Made by a program: the position numbers and the translations under genes
Shown here: piece by piece, positions 44,038 to 53,060 of the stretch
Layout of the letters: each line of letters begins with the position of its first letter
Position numbering within the stretch: position 1 is the stretch's first letter
Source: Gammaproteobacteria bacterium
GTDB lineage: Bacteria > Pseudomonadota > Gammaproteobacteria > Pseudomonadales > UBA5518
Reading direction: 5' to 3'
Assembly (NCBI GenBank): GCA_016705365.1
Contig: JADIYI010000009.1
Span: 310,001 to 374,000, forward strand
Length of the DNA: 64,000 nucleotides
Notes under the pieces: model-generated
The model's input: the letters and a program-made list of their open reading frames with translations, nothing else
What the model was told of the DNA's origin: nothing
The model's database searches: none

Positions 44038-45198
44038 CTATGCCGACAAGGGGTCTTCGATCGTGGGACCGGTGCCGTCGAGCACCTCGGCCGCGATCAG
44101 CTGTTCGAGGTAGCGCGAATCCCACCAGTTCAGCTGCAACTGCTTGGCGCGGCGAAAGAACAACTGGATATCGTATTCCAGCGTGAAGCCATAGCCTCCG
44201 TGAATCTGCTCGCAGGTCGCCGTGACATCACGGAACGAGTTGCAGGCAAAAAGCTTCGCCATCGGTGACAGGCGTGCGATCGACCTGCCCTGGGTCTGGG
44301 CCCAGGCGGCTTCGAGGACCAGGGTCTTGGCTCCCTCGAGCACCGCAACCGCATCGGCCATGTAGTGCGCCAGCGACTGGAACGAGCCGATCGGTTTGTC
44401 GAACTGTACCCGACCCTTGGAGTACTCGACCGTGATCTCCAGCGCGCGGGCGGCGCCGCCTGCAGCCTGCGCCGCGAGCAGGATGAGGCCCTCGTACATG
44501 CAGGCCTCCCAGGTTTTCCACCCGCTCCCGGACGCACCCAGACGGTTTGCCGCGGGGACCTCGACATTGTCGAAATGAACCTGGTACTGGGTGTCAGAGG
44601 CCATCGAGAGCTGCTGCTCCAGCCTGAGTCCGGGCGCGGTGGTATCGACCAGCAGCAGGTCGATCGCCTCTGGCGCATCACCGGTGCGCGCCAGCACCAG
44701 CAGCTTCTGCGCGGCCTTGGCATGGAACACATGTCGCTTCACACCGCTCAGGCGATAGCCATCCGCCGTGCCCTGTGCGCGCAACTGCACACCCTCGGCA
44801 CCAAAGCCGTTGTCGGGTTCCAGCCATGCCGGCGTGACGATGAGATCACCGCTTCCGATCGGACGCAACAAGGCCTCCTTCTGCGCGCTGCTGCCGGCCT
44901 TTTCGATGGCGAGTGCGCTCATCACCGAGCTCACGAAATACGGCCCCGGTGCCAGCGCACGACCGAGCTCCTCGAAGATCACCGCCCGGTCGAGCATGTT
45001 CAATCCGATGCCGCCATAGCTTTCGGGCAGCATCATGCCGAGCAGACCGGTTTCCTTCATCTGCGCCCACAACGCGGCGGGTACGCCGATCGGATCGTTC
45101 TCCAGATCACGCACGATGCGCGTGGTGCTGTGCTCCTCGCACAGATTGCGCACCATGTCGCGCAGAAGCACCTGCTCTTCGCTGAAATTCAAATCCAT
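44038..45198 (-). CDS. acyl-CoA dehydrogenase family protein
   Basis: A 386-residue FAD flavoprotein that introduces an alpha-beta double bond into acyl-CoA. Motifs: SEEQVLLRDMVRNLCEEH, YGGIGLNMLDRAVIFEELG, VQFDKPIGSFQSLAHYMAD and EQIHGGYGFTLEYDIQLFFRR. The usual catalytic Glu positions are not clearly occupied, so it may be the non-catalytic half of a heterotetramer like the steroid-type dehydrogenases, with the protein at 47469-48650 as partner. AGAGAGGA precedes the start. Confidence 0.88.
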   Translation of the reverse strand: MDLNFSEEQVLLRDMVRNLCEEHSTTRIVRDLENDPIGVPAALWAQMKETGLLGMMLPESYGGIGLNMLDRAVIFEELGRALAPGPYFVSSVMSALAIEKAGSSAQKEALLRPIGSGDLIVTPAWLEPDNGFGAEGVQLRAQGTADGYRLSGVKRHVFHAKAAQKLLVLARTGDAPEAIDLLLVDTTAPGLRLEQQLSMASDTQYQVHFDNVEVPAANRLGASGSGWKTWEACMYEGLILLAAQAAGGAARALEITVEYSKGRVQFDKPIGSFQSLAHYMADAVAVLEGAKTLVLEAAWAQTQGRSIARLSPMAKLFACNSFRDVTATCEQIHGGYGFTLEYDIQLFFRRAKQLQLNWWDSRYLEQLIAAEVLDGTGPTIEDPLSA

Positions 45199-45245
45199 CG
45201 TCTGAATCCTCTCTGGTTCATCTGCAACCGTTCATCGTGAAACTT

Positions 45246-45734
45246 TCAGGGCTTCCAGTGCTCGTTCTTGCGTTGCCACGGGTTGTCCGCGGCATCCCGG
45301 GGTATCGCGACCCGCGCCTGGCACGAGGTCGCGACCTTGCCCTCGACGCTGATCGCAAGATCCAGGTCGAGCCAGCAGCAACCGGCCTCATCCACATCGA
45401 TGCGGCTCACCCGCCCCGAGAACACCATCTCATCACCCGGAAAAACCGGTTGGTTCATGCGGAACTTCATCCGCCCGAGCCGCCCTTTCGGACCCGTCCA
45501 GTCGGTCACATAGCGTTCGAACCACGCCGCGTTGTTCGGCGTGTTGATGAAGATGTCCTTGACCCCGTTGCGGTTGATCGCGAATTCCCGGTCATGGTGC
45601 ATCGGTCGCCAGTCGCGGCTCGCGAGCGCGCCGAGCACGACCGTGGTCGCGGTGACCGGATGCTTCAGCAGCGGCAGTTCCTGGCCCTCGCGGAGCTGCT
45701 CCATGGTGAGACTGCCGATTGTGGTCGCGCTCAT
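45246..45734 (-). CDS. MaoC-like hotdog hydratase subunit
   Basis: A 162-residue hotdog-fold protein. The hydratase 2 motif appears as ASRDWRPMHHDREFA, with the Asp and His expected for enoyl-CoA hydration. The gene overlaps the upstream FAS1-like hotdog gene by ATGA, so the two are made together and probably form the heteromeric hydratase seen in sterol side-chain pathways (one half binds CoA, the other catalyses). Confidence 0.85.
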   Translation of the reverse strand: MSATTIGSLTMEQLREGQELPLLKHPVTATTVVLGALASRDWRPMHHDREFAINRNGVKDIFINTPNNAAWFERYVTDWTGPKGRLGRMKFRMNQPVFPGDEMVFSGRVSRIDVDEAGCCWLDLDLAISVEGKVATSCQARVAIPRDAADNPWQRKNEHWKP

Positions 45735-46255
45735 CACGCTGATCTCCGGTAGCCGAGACAGGTATAGGTTTCGCGCCCCACGAACTCATCGTCCTGGTTG
45801 AAGCTCTCCACGTCGATCACCCAGAATCGGCCACGCCCGACCTTGGTGTCTTTCATCTCGCTGATCGAACGCACGATCTGGTGTGTGCGCAGCCGGTCAC
45901 CCGGGCGCACCGGGACCCCGAAAACCGCCTCATTGCCGGAGATGATGGCCTCCGGCAGGCCCAGCAGTTCCTTCAGGTCGAAATGCGTGCGCAGCGCCTT
46001 CTGCTCGCCGCTCGCACCCGGCGCCCAGTAATGCGGGCGAAACCACACCGACATCATCGTTGGTGGCGTGATCCAGCCCTGGGTGATCTCCTGCGCCACC
46101 CCTTCGTCCCAGAACAGCGGATTGCCGTTCTGCACGGCGGCACAGGTGTTGTATACGTAGCCCATCTCGATGGCGAAGCTCGACTCCTCCGGGTATTGCA
46201 CGACGCCGATCAGCGCCTGGACGATAGCGGGAATTTCCGGGCTGCCTTCAGTCAT
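45734..46255 (-). CDS. MaoC/FAS1-like hotdog dehydratase subunit
   Basis: A 173-residue hotdog protein (YPEESSFAIEMGYVYNTCAAVQ, then GNEAVFGVPVRPGDRLRTHQ and RGRFWVIDVESFNQDDEFVG). This is the N-terminal-type half of two-part MaoC hydratases, lacking the catalytic Asp-His pair. I chose the ATG at 46255; the frame extends upstream but only across the racemase-like gene. A four-base overlap couples it to the catalytic half. Confidence 0.83.
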   Translation of the reverse strand: MTEGSPEIPAIVQALIGVVQYPEESSFAIEMGYVYNTCAAVQNGNPLFWDEGVAQEITQGWITPPTMMSVWFRPHYWAPGASGEQKALRTHFDLKELLGLPEAIISGNEAVFGVPVRPGDRLRTHQIVRSISEMKDTKVGRGRFWVIDVESFNQDDEFVGRETYTCLGYRRSA

Positions 46256-46292
46256 CGTCACCGACCCCCCTCGAATGATCCATCGCGCACAC

Positions 46293-47453
46293 CTATTCCA
46301 CCACGCCGGCGGTGCGCAGCGCGGCAATTTCCGCGGCGCTGAATCCCGCCGCGCCAAATACCGCATCGGTGTCAGTGCGGCCCGCGGGTCGCACCTCGTG
46401 CGCCGCGCACTCGCGTTCATTGCCCGCCAGCACCGGTGCGAGCTGGCGGAATTCACCATGCTCCGGATGATGCGCCGCCATGAATGTGCGGCGCGCCTGG
46501 AAATGTTCGTTCGCCACGATCTCCGGAATGCCGAGCACCGGCGTCACGCAGGTGTTTGCGCCCGCCAGCAGTGCCGTCCACTCATCACGATCGCGACCCA
46601 GAAAGGCCTCGCTCAAGGCGGCCTTGATCTCGCGCTGACGCGCGGTGTCGTATTGCAGCGGGGCGTACTGATCCAGTTCCAGCAGACGACACAGGTTGGC
46701 GAAGAAGCGCGTCTCGATCGCACCGACTGCGAGCGCCTTGCCGTCACGCGTCGCGTACACTCCGTAGCAGGCGTACTTGCCGGTGAGCAGCGCGGATTCA
46801 GGCGCGGTATCGACCCCGGTCGCGAGGTACTCGTCAATATAGAGCGACATCAGATTCAATACGCCATCGGTGATCGCGACATCGAGGTAGCAGCCCTCGC
46901 CGCGCCGCGGCAGCTGCACCAGCGCCGCCATGATCGACATGGCCGCCTGCATGCCGCCACCGGCGCTGTCGGCTACCGTGGCGCCGGGAATCGCCGGCCG
47001 ACCGGCCGCATCGCGACCGCTGCAGGCGAGAAAACCGCCCATCGCCAGGTAGTTGATGTCGTGCCCGGCCCATTGCGCGCAGGGACCGTCCTGCCCATAG
47101 CCGCTGGTCGAGCAGTAAACAATGCGCGGATTGTGCGCCTTGATCTGCTCGTAACCGACCCCGATGCGTTGCGCCACGCCGGGCCGGAAACTCTCGATCA
47201 TCACATCCACGCTGCGTGCCAGGCGGTAGATCGCCTCCTTGCCCGCGGCAGACTCGAGATCGACGCGAATCCGCTTCGTGCCGCGCCCCGCGCCATAGGC
47301 GTGATACACCGGCTCGGTCTGCTTCGCGCCCTTGCTCGCAACCGGTGCCACCTTGATGACTTCCATGCCGTAGTCCGCGAGTATCCGCGAGGCACGCGCG
47401 GCCGGGCCCACGCTGGCCAGGTCGAGCACCTTGAATCCCTGCAGCAATGACAT
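46293..47453 (-). CDS. alpha-methylacyl-CoA racemase-like protein (CaiB family)
   Basis: A 386-residue CaiB-fold protein whose active site looks like racemases more than transferases: GHDINYLAMGG has the paired His-Asp of AMACR/MCR, and VADSAGGGMQAAM holds the second Asp. Such enzymes invert the 2-methyl centre of branched acyl-CoAs, a step needed for bile-acid, sterol-side-chain and isoprenoid degradation. It sits between an acyl-CoA dehydrogenase (15 bases upstream) and the hotdog pair. This is the best substrate clue in the window. Confidence 0.87.
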   Translation of the reverse strand: MSLLQGFKVLDLASVGPAARASRILADYGMEVIKVAPVASKGAKQTEPVYHAYGAGRGTKRIRVDLESAAGKEAIYRLARSVDVMIESFRPGVAQRIGVGYEQIKAHNPRIVYCSTSGYGQDGPCAQWAGHDINYLAMGGFLACSGRDAAGRPAIPGATVADSAGGGMQAAMSIMAALVQLPRRGEGCYLDVAITDGVLNLMSLYIDEYLATGVDTAPESALLTGKYACYGVYATRDGKALAVGAIETRFFANLCRLLELDQYAPLQYDTARQREIKAALSEAFLGRDRDEWTALLAGANTCVTPVLGIPEIVANEHFQARRTFMAAHHPEHGEFRQLAPVLAGNERECAAHEVRPAGRTDTDAVFGAAGFSAAEIAALRTAGVVE

Positions 47454-47468
47454 CGCGGCCGTTCCGGC

Positions 47469-48650
47469 TCAGAAGTTCTTCGGCAGGCCGAGATGGCGCC
47501 GGGAGATGATGTTCTTCTGCACCTCGGAGCTGCCACCACCGATCGTGTCGATCACGGTGTAGGTGTAGCAGCGCTCCGGGCGCCCGCGCAGCGGCGCATC
47601 CTCGGTGCCGAGCGCGAGTTGCGCGCCCGCCCCGACGATGTCCATCGTGGCGTTGGCGACGCGCAGCGACAACTCGGTGGTATAGAGCTTGTAGCACGAG
47701 GCCTCGATGGTCGGCGTCTTGCCGCCCTGCATCGCCGCAGTGATGAATTTCACGCCGAGCAGCCGCCCGACCTCGCACTCCGTGGCCAGCTGCGCAACAC
47801 GCTGGCGGATCACCGGGTCCTCGCGCAGCGGCTTGCCGTCGCGGGTCGCGGTTTTCACATAATCACACAGCAGTTGTACACGCGCGCGAATCGGCGAGAA
47901 GGTGAACAGCGTGAAACGCTCGACGTCGAGCGCCTCGGCGATGTACTGGAATCCCTTGTTCAGTTCGCCCACGCGGTATTCGTCCGGCACGTCGACGTTG
48001 TCGAAAAACACGCCGTTGGTGCGCTCACCGCCCATCGTGTACATCGCGTGCACGGTGAGACCCGGGTGATTCATGGGTATCAGGAACAACGTGATCCCGT
48101 CGTGCTTGGGGCGGCTGGTGTCGGTGCGCGCGCCCACCCAGTACCAGTCGGCGAAATGCGCCGAGGTGGTGAAGATCTTCTGGCCGTTCAGCACCCAGCC
48201 ATCGCCCTTGCGCTCGGCCTTCAACCGCATCGCCGCGGCATCGGAACCCGCGCCCGGTTCGGAGTAGCCGACCGCGAACTCGATCTCCGCGTTGAGGATC
48301 TTGGGCAGGAACTCCTTCTTGAGCTTTTCCGAGCCGACATTGATCAGGGTCTTGCCAACGATGCCCACGCCCTTGCCGATGCCCGGTGCACCGACCGCGG
48401 AGAGCTTTTCATTGAGCAGGTATTCGTAGATACCGCTGCCGTCCTGCCCGCCATGCTCTTTCGGCCAGGTGATCCCCAGCCAGCCGCGCTCGGATACCTT
48501 CTTCATGAAGGCCCGGCGCTCCGGCGTGTCGCACACCTGCGCCATGTTCTCGCGGCTCGGGTCCATCACATCGGGCGATTCGTTCTCTTTCAGAAACGCA
48601 TCGACCTGGCGGATGAACTCACGCTCTTCTGCGGAAAATTCGAAGTCCAT
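47469..48650 (-). CDS. acyl-CoA dehydrogenase
   Basis: A 393-residue FAD flavoprotein. It carries EEREFIRQVDAFLKEN, GITWPKEHGGQDGSGI, VGYSEPGAGSDAAAM and the C-terminal TIGGGSSEVQKNIISRRHLG. The Glu in ALDVERFTLF fits the catalytic base position of isovaleryl-type enzymes. I chose the ATG at 48650 (MDFEFSAEER); the frame continues 22 codons upstream with no family support. It could pair with the dehydrogenase at 44038-45198. Confidence 0.92.
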   Translation of the reverse strand: MDFEFSAEEREFIRQVDAFLKENESPDVMDPSRENMAQVCDTPERRAFMKKVSERGWLGITWPKEHGGQDGSGIYEYLLNEKLSAVGAPGIGKGVGIVGKTLINVGSEKLKKEFLPKILNAEIEFAVGYSEPGAGSDAAAMRLKAERKGDGWVLNGQKIFTTSAHFADWYWVGARTDTSRPKHDGITLFLIPMNHPGLTVHAMYTMGGERTNGVFFDNVDVPDEYRVGELNKGFQYIAEALDVERFTLFTFSPIRARVQLLCDYVKTATRDGKPLREDPVIRQRVAQLATECEVGRLLGVKFITAAMQGGKTPTIEASCYKLYTTELSLRVANATMDIVGAGAQLALGTEDAPLRGRPERCYTYTVIDTIGGGSSEVQKNIISRRHLGLPKNF

Positions 48651-48768
48651 AGTTGACGCCTCGACTGGATCAATTTCATGCCATATCCGGATTCTAGCGA
48701 GGCTGTCGTCGCGCACACGCGCAACGACAGCCCCTTATCGGCCAAATCGATATCAGAACCGGACAGCG

Positions 48769-50013
48769 CTATTTCGCCGCGTTGCCCAGCGCCCCCGACT
48801 CGCGGATTGCCGCGGCGCGCGCTTCGTCGCAGCCCAGCACGTCGCGCAACACCTCATCGGTATGCTCGCCCACGGTCGGTGCACGCCCGGGTGCGGCGAG
48901 TTGCTCATCGATGAAATGCACCGGGAATGACAGCATGTCGGCGCCGTGGGTCTCATGCGGCAGCAGGCTGAAACGTGCCGCGAACTGCGGATCGTTCACG
49001 ATGTTCTGCGGGGTGTTCACCGGCGCGATCGGGGTGTTCACGCGGGCGCTGAACTCGATCCACTCGCGCGAGGAGCGGGTCTTGAAGATCGTGCGCAATT
49101 CAGCCTGCAGGTCCCGGTTGCCGCGCGCATGGTCGGCGTAGCGCGCACCCGGCCACTTCTCGAACAGGTCCATGCGCTCCACGCCGGCACAGAAGTTCTT
49201 CCAGAACGCCTGTTCGGACGCCATGAACAGCACATGGCCATCACTGGATTCGTAGATCTGGTAGCGCACCCCTTCCTTCATGCCGGCGGTCGCCACGGGT
49301 CGACGCACATAAGCGTCGGCCTTGTTGCCGGTCACGACGCTCTCGGGTCGCGCGTAGGCCAGGTGGCTTTCGCAGCGGTACCAGTCGAAATAGGCGGCGG
49401 CATCGCTCTGACCAAGCTCCATCATGCAGCCATTGCCGGTCGCGCGCGCGCGCAGCACGCCGGCCAGCACCGCGAGCCCGCCAAACAGCGGCGCGGCGTT
49501 GATGCCGATCGAGACATGCTCGGGAATGTAGCAGAAGCCTTCCTCGTCATAAGCCGGTGTCACCGCCCCGGACCAGGTGTCATAGGCAATGCCGTGCGAG
49601 GGCATGTCCTTGTAGGGGCCGGTCATGCCATAGCCCGAGACGGTACAGAACACGATCGCGGGGTTTGCCGCGCGCAGATTCTGGTAGCCGAGGCCCAGTT
49701 TCTCGAGCACACCGGGGCGCATCGCCTCGATCACCACGTCGGCATCGCGCACCAGTTCCAGGTACAGCTCGCGGCCCGCCGCGGTTTTCAGATCGAGCGT
49801 GATGCTCTTCTTGCCGCGGTTCAGGTGGTAGTGCATCAGCGAGACGCCCTCGATGACCGGCCAGGTCATCTCGCGGATGTAATCACCCTCGGGGGACTCC
49901 ACCTTGATCACGGTAGCGCCCAGATCGGCCAGCGAGGTGGTGATCGCGGCCGCGCCAAGCAGCGAGCTCTCGATGATGCGCAGCCCCGCGAGCGGCATGT
50001 GTGCGGAATCCAT
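48769..50013 (-). CDS. class III (CaiB/BaiF) CoA-transferase-like protein without the catalytic Asp
   Basis: A 414-residue CaiB-family protein (RIIESSLLGAAAITTSLADLGATVIKVE). The region that should hold the catalytic Asp reads EHVSIGINAAPLFGG, with no Asp. Either it is an inactive partner of another transferase here or it uses different chemistry. The start at 50013 has a perfect AAGGGAGGAGG ribosome site, implying strong translation. It lies upstream of the acyl-CoA dehydrogenase and downstream of a decayed LLM gene. Confidence 0.87.
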   Translation of the reverse strand: MDSAHMPLAGLRIIESSLLGAAAITTSLADLGATVIKVESPEGDYIREMTWPVIEGVSLMHYHLNRGKKSITLDLKTAAGRELYLELVRDADVVIEAMRPGVLEKLGLGYQNLRAANPAIVFCTVSGYGMTGPYKDMPSHGIAYDTWSGAVTPAYDEEGFCYIPEHVSIGINAAPLFGGLAVLAGVLRARATGNGCMMELGQSDAAAYFDWYRCESHLAYARPESVVTGNKADAYVRRPVATAGMKEGVRYQIYESSDGHVLFMASEQAFWKNFCAGVERMDLFEKWPGARYADHARGNRDLQAELRTIFKTRSSREWIEFSARVNTPIAPVNTPQNIVNDPQFAARFSLLPHETHGADMLSFPVHFIDEQLAAPGRAPTVGEHTDEVLRDVLGCDEARAAAIRESGALGNAAK

Positions 50014-50208
50014 TGAACCTCCTCCCTTGTGCAATTTCGGTGGGTGTATGCCACGCCATCTATGGGAACATACGCGAGCCGCGCTACGCAATCAGGTCCT
50101 CGGCAATGCGCCTGCGGCCAAAGCTGTATCTGTTCGGGCCAACGCCGCGCCGCATGCAAACCAGCATGCGAGCGGAGGGTAGCGTCCGCGCACTCGCCGC
50201 GCGGTCTG

Positions 50209-51227
50209 CTACTCCTGCAATTCCCTGATCACCCGGGCGAGGGCCGGATCATCCGCGGCATCGAGCGGCAGTGGCAGACAGATGCCGCTGGCCAGCCCGT
50301 CGAATCGTTCCCGCAACACCCGTGCGAGATCGTCCCAGCCCGCCGTCGGTACCAGTACGTCCAGCATCTCGTCGTGGATCTGCGCTGAAAGCAGGTTCCG
50401 GCGATTTTCCCGTACCAGCTGACGCAGACGCTCGCCCGTTTCCCGCCAGCCGAAGAGTTCCAGCGTTGGCCAGTATTGCGGTGTAAAGAGGTTGATTGCG
50501 AGCTGCTCGCGACACTTTCCGGGCGTTCGCGGATTTCCCCCGCCGTTCGTCCCGTCGCGTACAGTGGTGCGACGACGAGTTCCGCACTCGCGCCCGCTCG
50601 CTGCGCGCGGCGCGCGCCTTGCGCGATGCGCCCGAGCATGACTTCCCGGATGTAGCGTGCCGCGGTGTTCGTCGGATGGGTAAGCACACCCCGTGTGCAT
50701 TCGCCTGCCAGCGTGCTCATTTGCGGGCCAATGGCCCCGAGATGGATGGGAATATCGGGGTGTGCGATGGGTGCGGGCCGTGTCCACCCGTTCTGCCGGG
50801 CGAAACGATAGTGCTACCCCTCGTAACACAGCGGAACATCATCCTGCCAGGAGGCAAAGATCGCCCGCAATGAGCCGATGTATTCCCGCATGCGCGGCGC
50901 CGGCTGCCATGGAACGCTGAATCTGCCGACCAGCATCGGTGGCACCAGCGAACTCAGGCCAAGACGGAAACGTCCTGCGGAAATTGCCGCCAGGTTCCAG
51001 GAGGCGACGGCGGTGACCATGGGGCTGCGCGCGAAACACACCAGCCCGCTGGTGGCCACCGCGACACGTCCCGTCGCCTGGATCGCCGCCTGTGCCCCGA
51101 GCAACGCGTCAAAGGCCACATCGGGCAGCGTCACCACATCACAGCCGAGGGCTTCGGCGCGGCGGGCATGCTCGCCGATGGCGCCGAGCGGCAGGTTCAT
51201 GTCCAGCGTCAGCCATATCCGGAACAT
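50209..51227 (-). pseudogene. LLM-class flavin oxidoreductase with nonsense codon and frameshift
   Basis: The N-terminal 137 codons (IWLTLDMNLPLGAIGEHARRAE, FARSPMVTAVASWNLAAI, APRMREYIGSLRAIFASWQ) form a normal luciferase-like half. The frame then meets TAG at 50814, exactly where homologues have YEGKHYRF (Lys AAG to TAG). The same frame continues with HYRFARQ, then IAHPDIPIHLGAIGPQMSTLAGE. Near 50510 a frameshift moves it to QLAINLFTPQYWPTLELFGW and on to the end at 50209. Two separate disabling changes show a true pseudogene, not an assembly slip. Confidence 0.88.
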
Positions 51228-51260
51228 TGGCAGGGATCCTGCGTCGCGGCAGGCGAATTC

Positions 51261-52121
51261 TCAAGCGCCGGTTCGTACCGGCAGCGGCAGACCATGCATC
51301 CCGGCGCTGGCCTCGCCCATCAGTCGCACCACTTCGTCACGCGGCATTTGGCTCAGGCGCGCGGCGGTCGCACGATTTTTCTCGCCCGCGATCCAGATCG
51401 GACCCTGGCCCAGATGCTCGAGTGCTTCACCCACGACCTCGTCCGGTGTCATCGGCACGATGTTCAGCTTGCGCATCGCGACATCGGCGTCGGCCCGGTC
51501 GAATCTCACCGTCGAGCGTTCCATCGCGGGTGTCGCGGTCGCGCCTGCCAGCAAGCCCAGCACGTCGACGCCGAAGGCACCGAACTCCCACCACAACGCC
51601 TCCGCCAGCGCCCGATCGAACGCCTTGGTGGCCGCATACGCGGCCACATATCCTCCGCCGCCAAGCGCCGACATGGACGACATGAGGATGATGCCGCCAC
51701 GTCCGCGGTCACGCATGCGTGAACCCAGGCTGTGCACCAGGATCAACGGGCCCATGCAGTTCAGACGCACCAGTCCAAGCGCATTCCGCAGGGGGTTGTC
51801 GATCAGGAACCCGGCCCCGTGGGTTGCGCCGGCGTTGTAGACCAGCAGGCCGACCTCTCTGCCATCGACGATCTCATCGAGCCCGTGTTCCGGGTCGAGC
51901 GTTGTCAGGTCCGCGCTGTGCGTGCTGACCTGCACATCGAAGTGCTCAAGGATCTCCCGGGCCGTCGCATCGAGCGGCTGCTGCCGCCGTGCAACGAGGA
52001 TCAGGTTCAAGCCCCGGGACGCGAGTTGCAGTGCATAGCTGCGACCGATGCCCTCGGAGCCGCCGGCGACCAGGGCCCAGGGGCCGTACTTGCGCGCAAA
52101 CCGTTCGTTTTCGTGATTCAT
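51261..52121 (-). CDS. short-chain dehydrogenase/reductase
   Basis: A 286-residue NAD(P)-dependent oxidoreductase. The dinucleotide motif is VAGGSEGIGRSYA, the structural motif YNAGATHG, and the catalytic Ser and YxxxK are in LMSSMSALGGGGYVAAYAATK. Probable hydroxyacyl-CoA or alcohol oxidation in block 3. It follows the crotonase gene by 76 bases. The C-terminal 80 residues are longer than in minimal SDRs. Confidence 0.92.
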   Translation of the reverse strand: MNHENERFARKYGPWALVAGGSEGIGRSYALQLASRGLNLILVARRQQPLDATAREILEHFDVQVSTHSADLTTLDPEHGLDEIVDGREVGLLVYNAGATHGAGFLIDNPLRNALGLVRLNCMGPLILVHSLGSRMRDRGRGGIILMSSMSALGGGGYVAAYAATKAFDRALAEALWWEFGAFGVDVLGLLAGATATPAMERSTVRFDRADADVAMRKLNIVPMTPDEVVGEALEHLGQGPIWIAGEKNRATAARLSQMPRDEVVRLMGEASAGMHGLPLPVRTGA

Positions 52122-52197
52122 GATTCACTGAACCCGCCGTCAGGAGTTGGAGTCGATGCCGGATACTGTGCCTTCGCGCATGCCAGTGCGGGGTGCG

Positions 52198-52986
52198 TTA
52201 GCGCCCTTCGAAGCGCGGTGGGCGCTTCTCCAGAAACGATTTGAAGCCTTCCTGGAAGTCCCGGGATTGCAGCAATGGCAGCGTTTGCAGATACACCCGC
52301 TGGATATGCTCGACAAAGCCCTCACCAAGCCCCGCGCGCATCATGCGCTTGGCGGCCTGTACCGCCAGCGGAGCGCCGGAGCTGATTTCCTCGGCAAGTA
52401 CGCGTGCCGCGGCGAGCAGTGCGTCCGCCTCCGTCACACGACTCACGAGCCCGAACTGGAGCGATTCGTCGGCGCTCAGGGTCCTGCCGGCAAACACCAA
52501 CTCGGCCGCCCTGGACCAGCCGATCAACCGAGGCAGCAGCCAGGTTCCGCCGGTTTCAGGCAATACCCCGCGTTTCGTGAACGAGGCCGACAGCTTGGCA
52601 TGGGTCGAGCAGAAACGAATGTCGCAGCCGAGCGCAAGATCCAGACCAAATCCCGCGGCACCGCCGTTGATCGCGCAGATCACCGGAGTATCCATCTGGT
52701 GCAGGACGACGGGCGGAAAGTTTCTCAGATCCAGCGAGGGTGCGAGCGCGAATCCGCCCTTGGAAATGCCTTCCTCGCTTGCCGCATCCTGCAGGTCGAG
52801 TCCGGCGCAGAACGCCTTGCCAGCCCCCGTGAGAATGATTGCGCGCACCGCGGGATCCGCATCGCTCGCCAGCAATGCCTCCGACAATGCGGACAGCATG
52901 GGCTGCGAGATCGTATTCATGCGCTGCGGCCGGTTCAGCGTCACGGTCGCCACGGCCCCGTCACGTTGGTACAGGATATCTGTCAT
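52198..52986 (-). CDS. enoyl-CoA hydratase/isomerase family protein
   Basis: A 262-residue crotonase. Motifs: NRPQRMNTISQPM, CAGLDLQDA, NGGAAGFGLDLALGCD and TKRGVLPETGGTWLLPRLIGW. The last has the Glu/Asp of isomerase-like members. The ATG at 52986 (MTDILYQRDG) is chosen over an in-frame start at 53064 that would overlap the upstream LLM gene. It lies 74 bases downstream of that gene's stop in block 3. Confidence 0.9.
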   Translation of the reverse strand: MTDILYQRDGAVATVTLNRPQRMNTISQPMLSALSEALLASDADPAVRAIILTGAGKAFCAGLDLQDAASEEGISKGGFALAPSLDLRNFPPVVLHQMDTPVICAINGGAAGFGLDLALGCDIRFCSTHAKLSASFTKRGVLPETGGTWLLPRLIGWSRAAELVFAGRTLSADESLQFGLVSRVTEADALLAAARVLAEEISSGAPLAVQAAKRMMRAGLGEGFVEHIQRVYLQTLPLLQSRDFQEGFKSFLEKRPPRFEGR

Positions 52987-53060
52987 CGCCCATTCTCCTG
53001 TTCCGTGCTCCGCCTCATCTCCCGTCAGGGGATCCGGCAAACAGCGGGAATCGTTCTGCC

